A DNA stretch of 64,000 bases, from the NCBI GenBank assembly GCA_947627875.1, contig CANQXS010000004.1, positions 62,001-126,000 of the forward strand, read 5' to 3'. This document shows positions 16,692 through 27,600 of the stretch, in pieces (position 1 is the first letter of the stretch; each line of letters starts with the position of its first letter). The notes under the pieces are model-generated. The model did no database searches. It was not told the DNA's origin and saw nothing but the letters and a program-made list of their open reading frames with translations. The translations under genes and the position numbers were made by a program. The stretch comes from an uncultured Clostridia bacterium. GTDB lineage: Bacteria; Bacillota; Clostridia; Oscillospirales; Ruminococcaceae.

Positions 16692-18080
16692 TTACCAGTT
16701 GTTTCTCTTTGTATCTCTCTTCGGCGGGGCGTAGAGCTTAGCCCGCTTTTTGTTTGCCCGCGCGAACGCGATTTTAATGATGATGATTATTATAGTATAT
16801 ATAAGAAAAAATGCCGCCGAATACTTGATTGCGCTGTAAAAATCGTCGGAGCCGATAAAGCTCTGCGCAACGGCGGTGAGCTCCTTCTGCCGCGAACGCG
16901 CAACGTCGGTCGTCGCGACAAGGTCGATGACCGCGAGCGTTTCCCCGCCGTACTGAAGCTCGAGCGTTCCGAGGACGTCCCCCGCCTTTACCGGCGCTAT
17001 GACGTTTTCGCTCAGCTCAACGCTCCTATGGACCGAATCGGGCGATACCCTCTTGCTCCAGATTCGCGAGAATTCCTCCTTCGGTCTGACTATAACGTAG
17101 TCTACTCCGTCGCCGTATTCAACGGGGACCTCGGCTATCTCCTCGGTCTTGCCGATGATCGTTGTGTATTCAAAGGTGCTGAACGCCCATTCGTAAATAT
17201 TCTTGTGGTCGATAAAGTTATACATCACCGAGTTGCCGTTTTCGTCGTACTGCGGCGCGCCGAGGGTTATAAGAAGATACTGATAGCCGTCCTTCTGGGC
17301 GGTGGTTATAAGGCAGCGCCCCGCCTCGTCGAGGGTGCCGGTCTTTATTCCCCTGACGTATTCATAGTAATAGCTTCCGCCGTTGGTCTTAGACATCATA
17401 AGTACGGTATGGCTTATCGTGCGCGGCTCGGAATGCTTGTTTGTCGCCGCCATTTTATATGTCTCGGTGCTCGCGACTTCCATAAAGAGCGGCAGGGTCA
17501 TGGCGTATTTCGTCAGTTTTGCGAGGTCGTTAGCGGTGGTATAGTGGTTCTCCCAGAAGAGACCGTGGGCGTTGGTGAAATGGGTGTTGTCCATTCCGAG
17601 CTGCGCCGCCTTTATATTCATCATCTCGGCAAAGCCTTCGAGGCTCCCGCCGATGTTTACTGCGATTATATTCGCGGCTTCGCAGGCTGAGCGGAGAATG
17701 AGCGCGTATAAAAGATCTTTATAAGAGACCTCCTCGTAGACCTGAATGTCGGCAGTCGAGGCGCCCTGAAGATAAAGCTCGTCGAAGCATTCGTATCCGC
17801 CCGAGACCTTAGTCGTCGAGAGAGCCGAAATATCGTTCTGGAACTGCTCCAAAAGCAGCACGGCGGTCATTATCTTTGTGAGAGACGCGGGGACGAGCTG
17901 CTTATCGGCGTTCTTGGAATACATAACGTCGTCGGTGTCGAGATTCACAAGCAGCGCCGCCTCGGAATAAACGTCGAAATCCGGCGTAAAGCTTACGTCG
18001 GCAGAGACGTTTACGCACAGGCTGAGAGCGAGCATCAGCGAAGCGAGCAGAGCGCAGAGCAGTTTCTTGATTCTTTTCAT
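16692..18080 (-). CDS. Serine-type D-Ala-D-Ala carboxypeptidase (PBP5/DacF type)
   Basis: Trims the terminal D-Ala of peptidoglycan stem peptides outside the membrane. The 462-residue precursor has a signal peptide (residues 1-27), the SxxK motif at Ser66-Lys69 (PASLTKI), SxN as SACEAAN, and KTGT in GIKTGTLDEAG. After the catalytic domain comes a beta-rich PBP5_C-like domain, then a C-terminal hydrophobic helix (about residues 415-440) with a basic tail, so it is anchored in the membrane. The frame extends ten codons upstream, but CGGAGG fits the ATG at 18080. Could be the vegetative or a sporulation-associated paralogue; not distinguishable. Confidence 0.92.
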   Translation of the reverse strand: MKRIKKLLCALLASLMLALSLCVNVSADVSFTPDFDVYSEAALLVNLDTDDVMYSKNADKQLVPASLTKIMTAVLLLEQFQNDISALSTTKVSGGYECFDELYLQGASTADIQVYEEVSYKDLLYALILRSACEAANIIAVNIGGSLEGFAEMMNIKAAQLGMDNTHFTNAHGLFWENHYTTANDLAKLTKYAMTLPLFMEVASTETYKMAATNKHSEPRTISHTVLMMSKTNGGSYYYEYVRGIKTGTLDEAGRCLITTAQKDGYQYLLITLGAPQYDENGNSVMYNFIDHKNIYEWAFSTFEYTTIIGKTEEIAEVPVEYGDGVDYVIVRPKEEFSRIWSKRVSPDSVHRSVELSENVIAPVKAGDVLGTLELQYGGETLAVIDLVATTDVARSRQKELTAVAQSFIGSDDFYSAIKYSAAFFLIYTIIIIIIKIAFARANKKRAKLYAPPKRDTKRNNW

Positions 18081-18145
18081 ATTGCCACCGACCTCCGTTT
18101 TTGCGGTCAAACATCGTATAAAAATATAACAGTCGCATTTTAATC

Positions 18146-18174
18146 ATTATATCAGATTTTTCTCCGTTTGAAAA
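18146..18174 (-). promoter_or_regulatory. Promoter of the carboxypeptidase gene
   Basis: Minus strand TTTTCA (18169-18174) and TATAAT (18146-18151), 17 bp apart, with an extended -10 TGA before TATAAT. Confidence 0.6.
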
Positions 18175-18248
18175 GACAAAAATGATTAAAAATCGGTTAC
18201 AGTTTCGGCTTTTTCGGCTAAAGGCTTTTTGCCGCCGCAAATTTACTA

Positions 18249-18277
18249 TTGAAATATTTGAGAAGCTGCGATATAAT
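18249..18277 (+). promoter_or_regulatory. Promoter of the pullulanase-pepV pair
   Basis: TTGAAA (18249-18254) and perfect TATAAT (18272-18277), 17 bp apart. Its position inside the longest open frame shows that the upstream in-frame start codons are not used. Confidence 0.85.
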
Positions 18278-18317
18278 ACTTATTATGAATATTTTTCCGA
18301 AAAGGACAGTGCATAAT

Positions 18318-20204
18318 ATGGATTTTTCCGCTATTGACGCAAGGTTCGCCTATAACGGATTTTTAGGAGCGGAGCTTAAAGAAAACAAGACCGAGTTTTC
18401 GGTCTGGGCGCCCGAAGCCGAGGAAGTCCGGCTTTTGCTCTACAGCGTCGAGGGGGACGAGCCCTGCGACCGCATACCTATGAAAAACGACGGCAGCGGC
18501 GTTTGGAGATACTCATATCCCCGCCGCCTCGACGGATTTTACTATACCTATTCCTTCACCTACGGCGGTATTTCACGCGAATGCATCGACATAAACGCTA
18601 AAGCCTGCGGCGCAAACGGTCTGCGCGGATATATAACGGACCTCTCGGCGACAAACCCCGATGGCTGGGAAAGAGAGGGCTATGTAAGCCTCGGCTGCCC
18701 CGCCGACGCCGTTGTATACGAGCTTTCTGTCCGCGATTTCTCGGCAGACCCTTCCTCTGCGATACCCCCGGAGCTTAGGGGAAAGTTCGCCGCTTTTTCC
18801 GACAAAAAAAGCCGCCTGCCCTCGGGCGAGCCGACCTGCCTCGGGCATTTAAAAAAGCTCGGCATAACCCACGTCCAGCTCCTTCCGGTATTCGACTTCG
18901 AGGGCGTAGACGAAAAAGACCCGCGCGCGTCGTATAACTGGGGCTACAACCCCTCTAACTACAACATTCCCGAGGGCTCTTATTCTATTGACCCCGACAA
19001 GCCTGAGCTCAGAATAAAGGAGCTCAAAGCGCTCGTTTCGGCGCTTCATAAAGAGGGCATAGGCGTTGTTATGGACGTTGTTTATAACCACACCTACCGC
19101 TCCGAGGGCTCCTGCCTTAACATCACCTACCCCGGCTATTATTACCGCCAAAGCGCCGACGGCGGCTTTTCAAACGCCTCGGGCTGCGGAAACGAGCTCG
19201 CCTCCGAAAGGGCGATGGTCAGAAAATACATTATAGATTCGGTCCTTTGGTGGGCGAAGGAATATAAGATCGACGGCTTCCGCTTCGACCTTATGGCTGT
19301 GCTCGACACCGACACGATGAACGAAATTGCCGACAGGCTTAAGGAGATAAACCCCTCGGCGCTTCTCTACGGCGAGGGCTGGACGGGCGGAGCCTCGGCG
19401 CTGCCCTACGAGCGCTCGGCGTCAAAAGGGAACGCCCGCAAAGCCCCGCGGTACGGATTCTTTAACGACGGCTTCCGCGACGCGATAAAGGGCGACTGCT
19501 TCAGCGACTCAGACCTCGGCTATATAAGCGGCAACTACCACTACCGCCAGTCGGTCATAAACGGGCTTTTGGGCTCTGCGCCCTGGGCGGGCTCGCCGCT
19601 CCAGACCGTAAACTACTGCGAAGCTCACGACAACCTCACTCTCTGGGACAAGCTCGTTTTATCGACGGGCGGCTGCCACGACGACGACCGCAGAAAGATG
19701 TCGAGGCTCGCGATGGCGCTCGTTCTGCTCTCGCAGGGAATGCCCTTCATTCACGCCGGACAGGAATTTTTGCGCTCCAAGCCCTTGGGATACGGAAAAT
19801 TCGACCACAACAGCTACCGCTCGCCCGACAGCGTGAACTCCTTAAAGTGGAACAGGCTCGAAGAAAACCTCCGCGAATCGGAATACTGCCGCGGGCTTAT
19901 CGCCTTCCGCAAGGCTCACCCCGTTCTCAGGCTCAAAAGCTTTTACGACATCGAGCACGCCGCCGAGGTGCTTTCCTCGCCCGACGGAACTATTGCGATA
20001 AAGCTTACCCGAGGCGAAGAGATTCTGATTCTCGTCAACCCTATCCCCCGCGCGAAGATGTTCCTGCTGCCCGAGGGGGAATGGTATCTTCATATAAGCG
20101 ACATCAAGGCGTCGGAAGAGCCGCTCGCGACCTACTGCGAAGCGTTTTTGATCCCGCCGATTTCTGCGGCGGTGCTGATTAAAAAAATCGTGAAAGGAGA
20201 TTAA
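18318..20204 (+). CDS. pulA: Type I pullulanase (GH13)
   Basis: Debranching enzyme that hydrolyses alpha-1,6 links of pullulan, amylopectin or glycogen. The 628-residue protein lacks a signal, so it acts inside the cell. An N-terminal CBM48-like domain (VWAPEAEEVRLLLY) precedes the barrel. The type I signature YNWGYNP is followed by DVVYNHT, DGFRFDLM (nucleophile Asp), GEGWTGG (acid/base Glu) and EAHDNLTLWD. Two earlier ATG/TTG starts are excluded by the promoter; AAAGGA lies about 11 bases before 18318. pepV begins one base after the stop, so the two are probably cotranscribed. Possibly used for glycogen turnover or for imported starch fragments. Confidence 0.93.
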   Translation: MDFSAIDARFAYNGFLGAELKENKTEFSVWAPEAEEVRLLLYSVEGDEPCDRIPMKNDGSGVWRYSYPRRLDGFYYTYSFTYGGISRECIDINAKACGANGLRGYITDLSATNPDGWEREGYVSLGCPADAVVYELSVRDFSADPSSAIPPELRGKFAAFSDKKSRLPSGEPTCLGHLKKLGITHVQLLPVFDFEGVDEKDPRASYNWGYNPSNYNIPEGSYSIDPDKPELRIKELKALVSALHKEGIGVVMDVVYNHTYRSEGSCLNITYPGYYYRQSADGGFSNASGCGNELASERAMVRKYIIDSVLWWAKEYKIDGFRFDLMAVLDTDTMNEIADRLKEINPSALLYGEGWTGGASALPYERSASKGNARKAPRYGFFNDGFRDAIKGDCFSDSDLGYISGNYHYRQSVINGLLGSAPWAGSPLQTVNYCEAHDNLTLWDKLVLSTGGCHDDDRRKMSRLAMALVLLSQGMPFIHAGQEFLRSKPLGYGKFDHNSYRSPDSVNSLKWNRLEENLRESEYCRGLIAFRKAHPVLRLKSFYDIEHAAEVLSSPDGTIAIKLTRGEEILILVNPIPRAKMFLLPEGEWYLHISDIKASEEPLATYCEAFLIPPISAAVLIKKIVKGD

Positions 20205-20205
20205 A

Positions 20206-21594
20206 ATGAATACCGAAAAAATCTTCGGCTATATCGACTCGATGAGAGACGAAATGATAAACACCCTTGGAGAGCTTATTTCTCACCCGAGCTTTAGGCA
20301 GGAGCCCGAGGAGGGCGCGCCCTACGGCAGAGCTGCGAGGGAATGCCTCGGCTCGGCGCTTGAAATTTGCGAAAAATTCGGCTTTAAGACCGAAAACGTC
20401 GGCGACCGCGCGGGCTTGGCTTCTTTCACCGAGGGCGAACCGCTGCTCGGAATACTCGCCCATCTCGACGTCGTTCCCGCTGGGGACGGCTGGGTCCGCG
20501 AGCCCTATAAGGCGACCGTCGAGGGCGGGAAAATCTACGGCAGAGGCGCTATGGACGACAAGGGACCGGCGGTATCGGTTATGTATGCGATGAAGGCGCT
20601 CAAGGACCTCGGCGTGCCGCTCAAGCACGGCTTCGAGCTTATTCTCGGCACCGACGAGGAATGCGGCTCGTCGGATATAAAATACTTCCGCGAGCACCGC
20701 AGAATGCCCCGCTGGCTGTTCACGCCCGACGCGAATTTCCCGCTTATAAACATCGAAAAGGGCAGGATTGAAAGCAGATTTGCCGCGCCCTGCCGCTCGA
20801 AAAAGCTGATAAGCCTTCACGGCGGAAAAACGGTGAACGCCGTTCCCGCCTTCGCCTCCGCCGAGGTCGAAGGAATCCCCGAAGCCGAGATAATAAACGC
20901 CGCTGCGGGCTCGGGCTGCACCGCCGAATTCGGGATTACTTCTGAGGGCGGCAGAACGAAAATTGAGGTTCGCGGCGTAAGCGCCCACGCCTCTACTCCC
21001 GCCGCCGGCGACAACGCGCTTACCGCGCTTATAAAGCTCCTCTCGCTTATCAATATCGACGAGCCCGCAAAAGGTCTGCTTTCGGGGCTCGCAAGGGAGT
21101 TCCCCTATAAAGAGACCGACGGCAGAAGCGCCGGAGTTGCCACCCGCGACGGTATTTCTGGCGAGCTCACGCTTGTTCTGAGCGTTCTCGACTTCGACGG
21201 CGAAAATCTCGGCGGCGCGATAGATATCCGCTTCCCCGTCTGCGAAACGGCGGCATCGGTCTGCAATAAGCTCGACGCAGCTCTAAAAAGAGCCGGCTTT
21301 GAGGCAAGATCAGGCGGCAGCGAGCCCCACTGCGTACCGTCGGACAGCCCGTTTGTAAAAACGCTTCTCGGCGCTTATGAATCGGTGACCGGCAAAAAGG
21401 GCGAATGCATAGCGATAGGCGGCGGGACCTACGTCCACGGGATACCCGGCGGCGTGGCGTTCGGCTGCGAGGTCGAGGGCGAGGACAACCGCATTCACGG
21501 CGCCGACGAGTTCATAAGGATAGACGCGCTCGTTGAAAACGCGAAGATCTTCGCGGCGGCGATCGCCGAGGTCTGCAACAGCGACAGCCTCTGA
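20206..21594 (+). CDS. pepV: M20-family dipeptidase, PepV/Sapep type
   Basis: Metal-dependent dipeptidase for nutrition or peptide turnover in the cytoplasm. The 462-residue protein shows the metal ligands LAHLDVVPAG, GRGAMDDKGP and GTDEECGSSD in order, then the small lid/dimerisation insertion and a late HGADEF motif that supplies a final His. Length agrees with PepV. AAGGAG sits six bases before the ATG. It shares the pullulanase transcript; no functional link is known. A bidirectional terminator follows. Confidence 0.92.
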   Translation: MNTEKIFGYIDSMRDEMINTLGELISHPSFRQEPEEGAPYGRAARECLGSALEICEKFGFKTENVGDRAGLASFTEGEPLLGILAHLDVVPAGDGWVREPYKATVEGGKIYGRGAMDDKGPAVSVMYAMKALKDLGVPLKHGFELILGTDEECGSSDIKYFREHRRMPRWLFTPDANFPLINIEKGRIESRFAAPCRSKKLISLHGGKTVNAVPAFASAEVEGIPEAEIINAAAGSGCTAEFGITSEGGRTKIEVRGVSAHASTPAAGDNALTALIKLLSLINIDEPAKGLLSGLAREFPYKETDGRSAGVATRDGISGELTLVLSVLDFDGENLGGAIDIRFPVCETAASVCNKLDAALKRAGFEARSGGSEPHCVPSDSPFVKTLLGAYESVTGKKGECIAIGGGTYVHGIPGGVAFGCEVEGEDNRIHGADEFIRIDALVENAKIFAAAIAEVCNSDSL

Positions 21595-21623
21595 GCCTGA
21601 GGCTCCCATAGAAAATCAAGACA

Positions 21624-21660
21624 TAAAAAGCGCTCATCTGAATGATGAGCGCTTTTCTTG
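21624..21660. terminator. Bidirectional terminator between pepV and the giant subtilase gene
   Basis: AAGCGCTCATC (21628-21638) pairs with GATGAGCGCTT (21644-21654). A runs before and T runs after allow both convergent transcripts to stop. Confidence 0.85.
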
Positions 21661-21671
21661 GTTAAGTCGGG

Positions 21672-24600
21672 TCAGCCTTCGGTGACGCTGATGTTGAATC
21701 TTCCTTCGACAGGCGATTCGATCTCAACGGTATCGTCGGAGCTTTCGATCGGGGTCTCTGTTGTGCCTCCGGGGACAGTGGGAAGCGCATAGCCGGGCTG
21801 TACATAGCCGCAGGCGGTGCAGACTCCGTTGACGAAGGTGTGAGGCTCTCTCGGACCTCCGACAACACCGCAGCTCGGGCAGATGAGCCAGTGCTCGGTA
21901 TCGCTGAACGCCATTACGAAGTTATGAACGTGGACGCCGTTCGCGGTGTCGGGATCGATGGGAATGGAGATTGAGTCGTGAGCACTGCCGGAATCGTTCT
22001 CCTCGCTCATATTGATCTCGATAGGATTGAACTTCTTGTAAGCGTCCTTCTTGTCGTAGCTGAAGAGCAGGTCGAGGACCATTCCGTTCTCGGGCTCTGC
22101 CGAAGCATAGGCAAAGGTGATTGTTCCGGCAGCCTCGTCGACCTTCATCGAGCAGTAGGCTGCAAGAGGAGTAGCCTTGACAAGAGTAAGCATAGTCGGG
22201 TCGTATTTTACGGTGAAGAGACCGTTGGTGTCGTCGGTGATCTTCATCTGGACCATAACGGTGCAGTTCTTGGGGTCGACATACTGCGAATTCTTCGCGG
22301 TGCTGCTGCCCTCGGCGGTTATGCTGTTGAGCGAGCCGACGACCGAAGCGGTAACATTGTCGGCGGGCTCTTCGGGAGCAGACTCGGTAGGCGCGGGCTC
22401 CTCGGGAGTAGGTTCTGTGGGAGCAGGCTCGGTAGGAGTAGGCTCGGTAGGAGCTGGCTCCTCTGGAGTAGGCTCAGCGGGAGCAGGTTCTGCGGGAACG
22501 GGAGCCGCGGGGAATACATTCGCGAAAACGGAGCGGCGCATAGGAGCTACCGGCTCGGTGACGGCTACGCACTCGCTGAGAGACTTCAATGTCGGAGTTC
22601 CGATAACTATAGCGTCTTCAACGACTCTGCCGGCGCTCGCACCGCTCGGATCGTAAGCTACCGCAGAGTTACCGATAAGCGCGGTAACGGGCCATACGTC
22701 GAGACCGAAGCCCTCGGGATCGACCGATATATGAGCCTCGCCTGTCCTCGAATCGGTCTTGATGTAGTAGAGAAGCGCCGTATCGGGATTGATAGAGGTG
22801 TTGTAAACAGCATAGAGGAGGAAGTCGTCGGCGCTGCTCTGAGGATCTGCGCCCTCGCTGAAGTAGAGCGAGCCGAGAGCGTTGAGCGAGTTCTTGTTAG
22901 CGGTGTAGAAGTCGCCCGCGCCGGGGTTCTTAATGCCGGTGTCGTATTCTGCGGCGCCGATGAGAATATATCCCGCATATTCTCCGGTAAGACCTAAGAA
23001 TACCTGGTGGAGCCCGCCGTCTTCACACATAACGGCATATACGGCGATGATGGAATCGGAGCCGGAGAGATTAGCGAGATACTGGTAAGTAATACCTACC
23101 ATCGGAGAGCCGAATCTTGAAGAGAATCCGTCGAAGTAATAGGGCGCGCCGGCAAGAGTATCTATATTGCCGAAGTAGAGCGAATCGCCCATGTCGCCGA
23201 TCGCCAGGAATTCGGTGGGACTAACTTCATCGAGCTGAGGAAGTATGTCGCCTATAGGATAAGGCACCTCTGCCATATCGCTGAAGAGGAAGTTGATATA
23301 TTCGATCACGGTGCTTCTGCCGTCGGGTTGGAGGGTAACAGGGTCAATTTCCGCAATCTCTGCGCCGGTCTGAACGAATATCTTCTGAGAACCGTCCTCA
23401 AGCTCTCCGCTGGCGGTTCCGGCATAAACGTCGTAATCGGATGAGGTCAGCGGAATGTAGTCCTTCGGGCTCGAAGCGTTTACCTGAGCCCAGCCCGCGG
23501 TTCCGTCGGCGCCGTATACGAAGGCGGTGAAGTCGTGCGCGGGAGCGGTGGTCACGTTGACGGTTATCGGACCGGTAGTAACGGAAGGAGTTGCGACAGA
23601 GGTACCTACTATCGTCGCGGTGCCTTCCTTTACGCCGTAAAGAACGTTGCCGTTTACCATTACCGTAGTCGGGTCGTTAGATACCCATGTTACCTCGCGG
23701 GTGCTTACGGGCAGACCGTCGTCGCCGGTAATTTCGAGCATCCAAGGATCAGCCTTGATGTTCAAAGGATAATTCTCGCCTACCAACAGATTGATCTCGG
23801 CGGGAGCGGGAATACCGGTCGCGGTGGTAGTGGGCTGGAGATTTACGCTCTCGGTATCCTCGGGGATAACGGTAAGAGCATAGGTTACGGGAATATTTGA
23901 CGTATCGAATCCCGAAACATCCTCGGAAGTGTTTGAATGATTCAGCTCATATGTGTCGACGTCGAAAGCATACATATAAACTGCGGGGAAGAAGAAGTTC
24001 ATAAAGCCGGAGCAGTATACCTTTCTGCTTGCTTCGTCATAAGCCAAGCTGATGAACGGAATGTGCTCGGTAAGTCCGACGGTCTCTATTGCGTCGGCAG
24101 GAGTGATAGCGCGGTAGTAGTTGTAATAGAAGTTCACCGCAAGAATATCCCATTCGTAAAGCCTGCCCTGAGTTTCAAAAGCGTTGCCGTAAACGTCGCC
24201 GTAGCAGGTGCCGTCGGGAGTGATAGCCATAGAGTTGAATGGCAGCTCCTCATCGTTGGAAACAGCGCCTATCGGTCCGACACCGCCGCTCACCGGATCT
24301 ACCATGTAGAGCTCGGAATACTCGGCAGCGGAATTCATAACGATTATGCTGCCGTTGTATGTAGAAAGCGCGGCAACGGCGTCGATGCCGTAGGAAGGAA
24401 GGTCGCAGACCTGATAAACGTAGTCGGGCTCGTCGACCGAAGCGGCAAAGAGCGCGCCGGTGGTCCCGTCGCTGTTAAGACCGACAAGGAAGAGATAGCC
24501 GTCGACATATGTAGCCGCGCTGACGGGAAGCGCATCGGCATCGCTGTTTACGGGAGCTATCGGGGTAACACCGACATATACGGAATTGAAATAATCGGTA

Positions 24601-27600
24601 GTATCAAGACCGACACGGTCGGGCTCGTATTTGCTCCACATAAGGGTCTCGGCGTCGACGCCGATGAGAGTGCCCGAAATGTCGGCGCTTTCGCCGCCGT
24701 ATCTTACCATTTTAACGGTGGTGTTGCCGGCGTAGTCGGCCGCATAGAGGAGAACGAATTCACCCGCGCCTTCAAGCTCTTCGGCGGTAGCGGTGAAGGT
24801 GAATTCATCGGTTGCGGGAACGTCGTAAGCAAAGACGAAGTTCTCGTTGCTGCGGCGGCATACCGCAACAAACGCGAGGTTTTCGTTATCGGTCACGCTG
24901 AACGTAAGGTCGCTCTTTGCGTCGGGATCGTCGAGGTCTACCGACAGATTGGCTCCTGTGATAACGGGGGCGGTGTCGTCGACGGTGAAGGTGTATGAAA
25001 GGGTCGCGCCCTTGCCGAGTATACCGCTCGTAACGACTCCCAGAACGGCGGAAACGTCATGCTCGGCGTTCATCAGGTAGTATTCAGGAATGGCGGTGAG
25101 CGAAACGGTGAATTTGTCGCCTTCGGCGAGCTCGACGTCTGCAGGAGAAACATTTATTACCTGCTCCTCGTAATCGTTCGCAACGCTGCCCTGCTCGTTT
25201 ACATACATACCTCTTACGTCGCTGTCAACTGCGCCCCATACGACATTGCCGCCGCCGTCGTAGATCATTGTGAGAACATCGGAGGCGCTGCGGATAAGGG
25301 TGTAATTGAAGGAGCCGATAGTGTCGCTGCTTCTGATCGCAAGCCTGTCGGCAGGGAATTCGCTTTCGGTAACGTAGTTGTTGCCCGTTACGATATATTC
25401 GCCGCCGTCGGTGGAATCAACATAGGTGAGAAGTCCGTTATAAGGGAGATAATCTCCGCTCGCGAGCTTTACTTCGGCGTCGCCGTAGTTATCGAGATCG
25501 TTAGTGCCGTAGATGGCGTCGATATCGGTCTGGCGGTCAAACATCGAAGGATCGGTCCAGTTGCCGTAGAAGCCTATGATCGGAATGCTGTAGTCGACGT
25601 CGAGGACGCCCTCAACGGAGGCCTCGGCGGAAACGGTGGTGTAGCCCTCGACCCAAGCGCCGTTTACATAAGATTCGAGCGCCGCTTTGTTGAGCTCGAT
25701 GTGAACGTCGACGGTAACCGTCTCTCCGGGCTTGAGAGTAACTCTTGTGCCGAGACCGGCAAGAATGAGATGAGCGTCGTAGGAGGTAACCTCGGTGTCG
25801 GAATCGACATCGGCGGCAATAAGGTCGAGCTTGGAGCCGTCAACGTTGCCGACAAGGTAGTCGAGAATGGCAACGGCGTCGTATTCGTCGGTGTCGCCGT
25901 CCATATCGACGTCGGCGTCTATAGAAGCAACTACCTCATAGGGCTCGTTGTTTACCTTATAGGAAACGCTCGAAGGAATGGGCGCGGTGTATTTCGAGAG
26001 ATATGCGCCTTCAATAGCCTGAGTGAAGAGGTCGGTGCCGAAGGTGTAGGAATTGGTGCCTTCGCCGGTATTCGTGAGGGTAAAGGTGTAGTCGTAAACG
26101 CCGGTCTTTAAAGGATCGTCGCCGAGCTCAACCTTTACCTTGCCGTCGTCATAGCTGTTGTTGGCGTTGGGAGCCATCATAATGAAGGCGTCTGCCGAAA
26201 CAGCGTTGCCGACGTTTGCAAGTCCTGCGCCCTGATAAAGAACAGGGTAATAATAGCCGGAGTTATAGGGGTCCATTATCGGGGTCGCGGTAGACATAAG
26301 CAGGCTCTGAGCAACTACTCTCGGAGCAAGCCCAAGCTTATCCGCAAGACCGGTCTTCTGGATATACTGCGAGAGGACCGCGATCATACCCGAGATATGC
26401 GGAGCAGCCTGAGAGGTGCCGACGACGCCCGCATATTGGTCATGCTCATTTGTTGCGAATTCGCCGCCGTTGGGGTTGTCATTGGCGCCGAGGACCGAAT
26501 AGATCCAGTAGCCGCCGGGGGCGGTTATATCGGGCTTGAGCTCAAGGCTTCCGGGAACGCCCCAGGAGCTGAAGTCGCTCATTATCTGCTCGTCGTAGAG
26601 AGCGCCGTGGATAGTGATATCGAGGGTCGCGGTCTCGCCCTCCATAGGAATATAATAATCTACAGGACCCATATATTCCCAACTGAGGTCGGCAGTAAGG
26701 ACATTGCCGTCGCTATAAGAAACGGAAACAACCGGAGCGGTGTATTTATAGGCTGAGAGGTCCATGCGGATCGTACCGCCGTTGGGGTCGCTGTCGGAAT
26801 AACTGTTTACGATGATAACGCCGATAGCGCCGGCTTCAACGGCGTTATTCGCCTTAGTCGAAAAATCGATGTCGCCTCTGTTGATGCAAACTACCTTGCC
26901 CTGAACAAGACCTTTTTCGGCAAGATAATCGAATTCTTCCTTGGTTCCGATGCTGTCGAGATAGACGAATTCAACGCTGTCGCCAAGAGAATAGAAGGGC
27001 TGGATGTCGTCGTTGCTGCTGTTGCCCTCCACTACGGCGTCGTATATAGTGATGGGTTCTTCTCCGTTGACGAGAACTATCTGCTCGACATAGCCGGAGT
27101 TGTTGACGGAAGCGACCGCGATGGAGTCGGTGAACGAGGCAGGAGAGCCGGTGAGGTTAAAGCTTACGTCGTCGTTATAAAGCGCGCCGGGATAGGTCCC
27201 GTCGGGGAAAGCGCCGTCGTTGCCCTGAGCCATTACCGCAACGATAACGCCGCTCTCGGTGATCTCTTCGAGGACCTCGCCGAATCTGTCGCTGTGAGAG
27301 AAGCCGTTTGTAGAGCCGAGAGAAAGGTTGCAAACGTCGGCCCCGAGGAGAATGGCGTCTTCAATGGCGGCGAAGTAATCGGATTCGCTGGTCGTTCCGC
27401 CGGTGAATACCTGCATTGCAAACAGCTGAGCGTCGGGAGCAACGCCCTTTACTCTCGCCTGTTCTTCTTCAACTGTGGTAACGTCGGTGAATCCGCCGTT
27501 GCCGTCGGGAATATATGCGTTAGCGGCTGCAATGCCCGCGACATGAGAGCCGTGAAAATCAACGCCGTTGCCCAGATGCCTTGCATTTGAGGTGCCGTCG

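Noticed and set aside
22362-22505. CRISPR-like repeat
   Set aside because: The repeats are short, degenerate and in frame with the Pro-rich linker of the subtilase; there are no unique spacers.
23937-24998. Long open frames on the plus strand opposite the giant subtilase and the glucan synthase
   Set aside because: They are antisense shadows produced by biased codon use; no ribosome sites and no recognisable domains.
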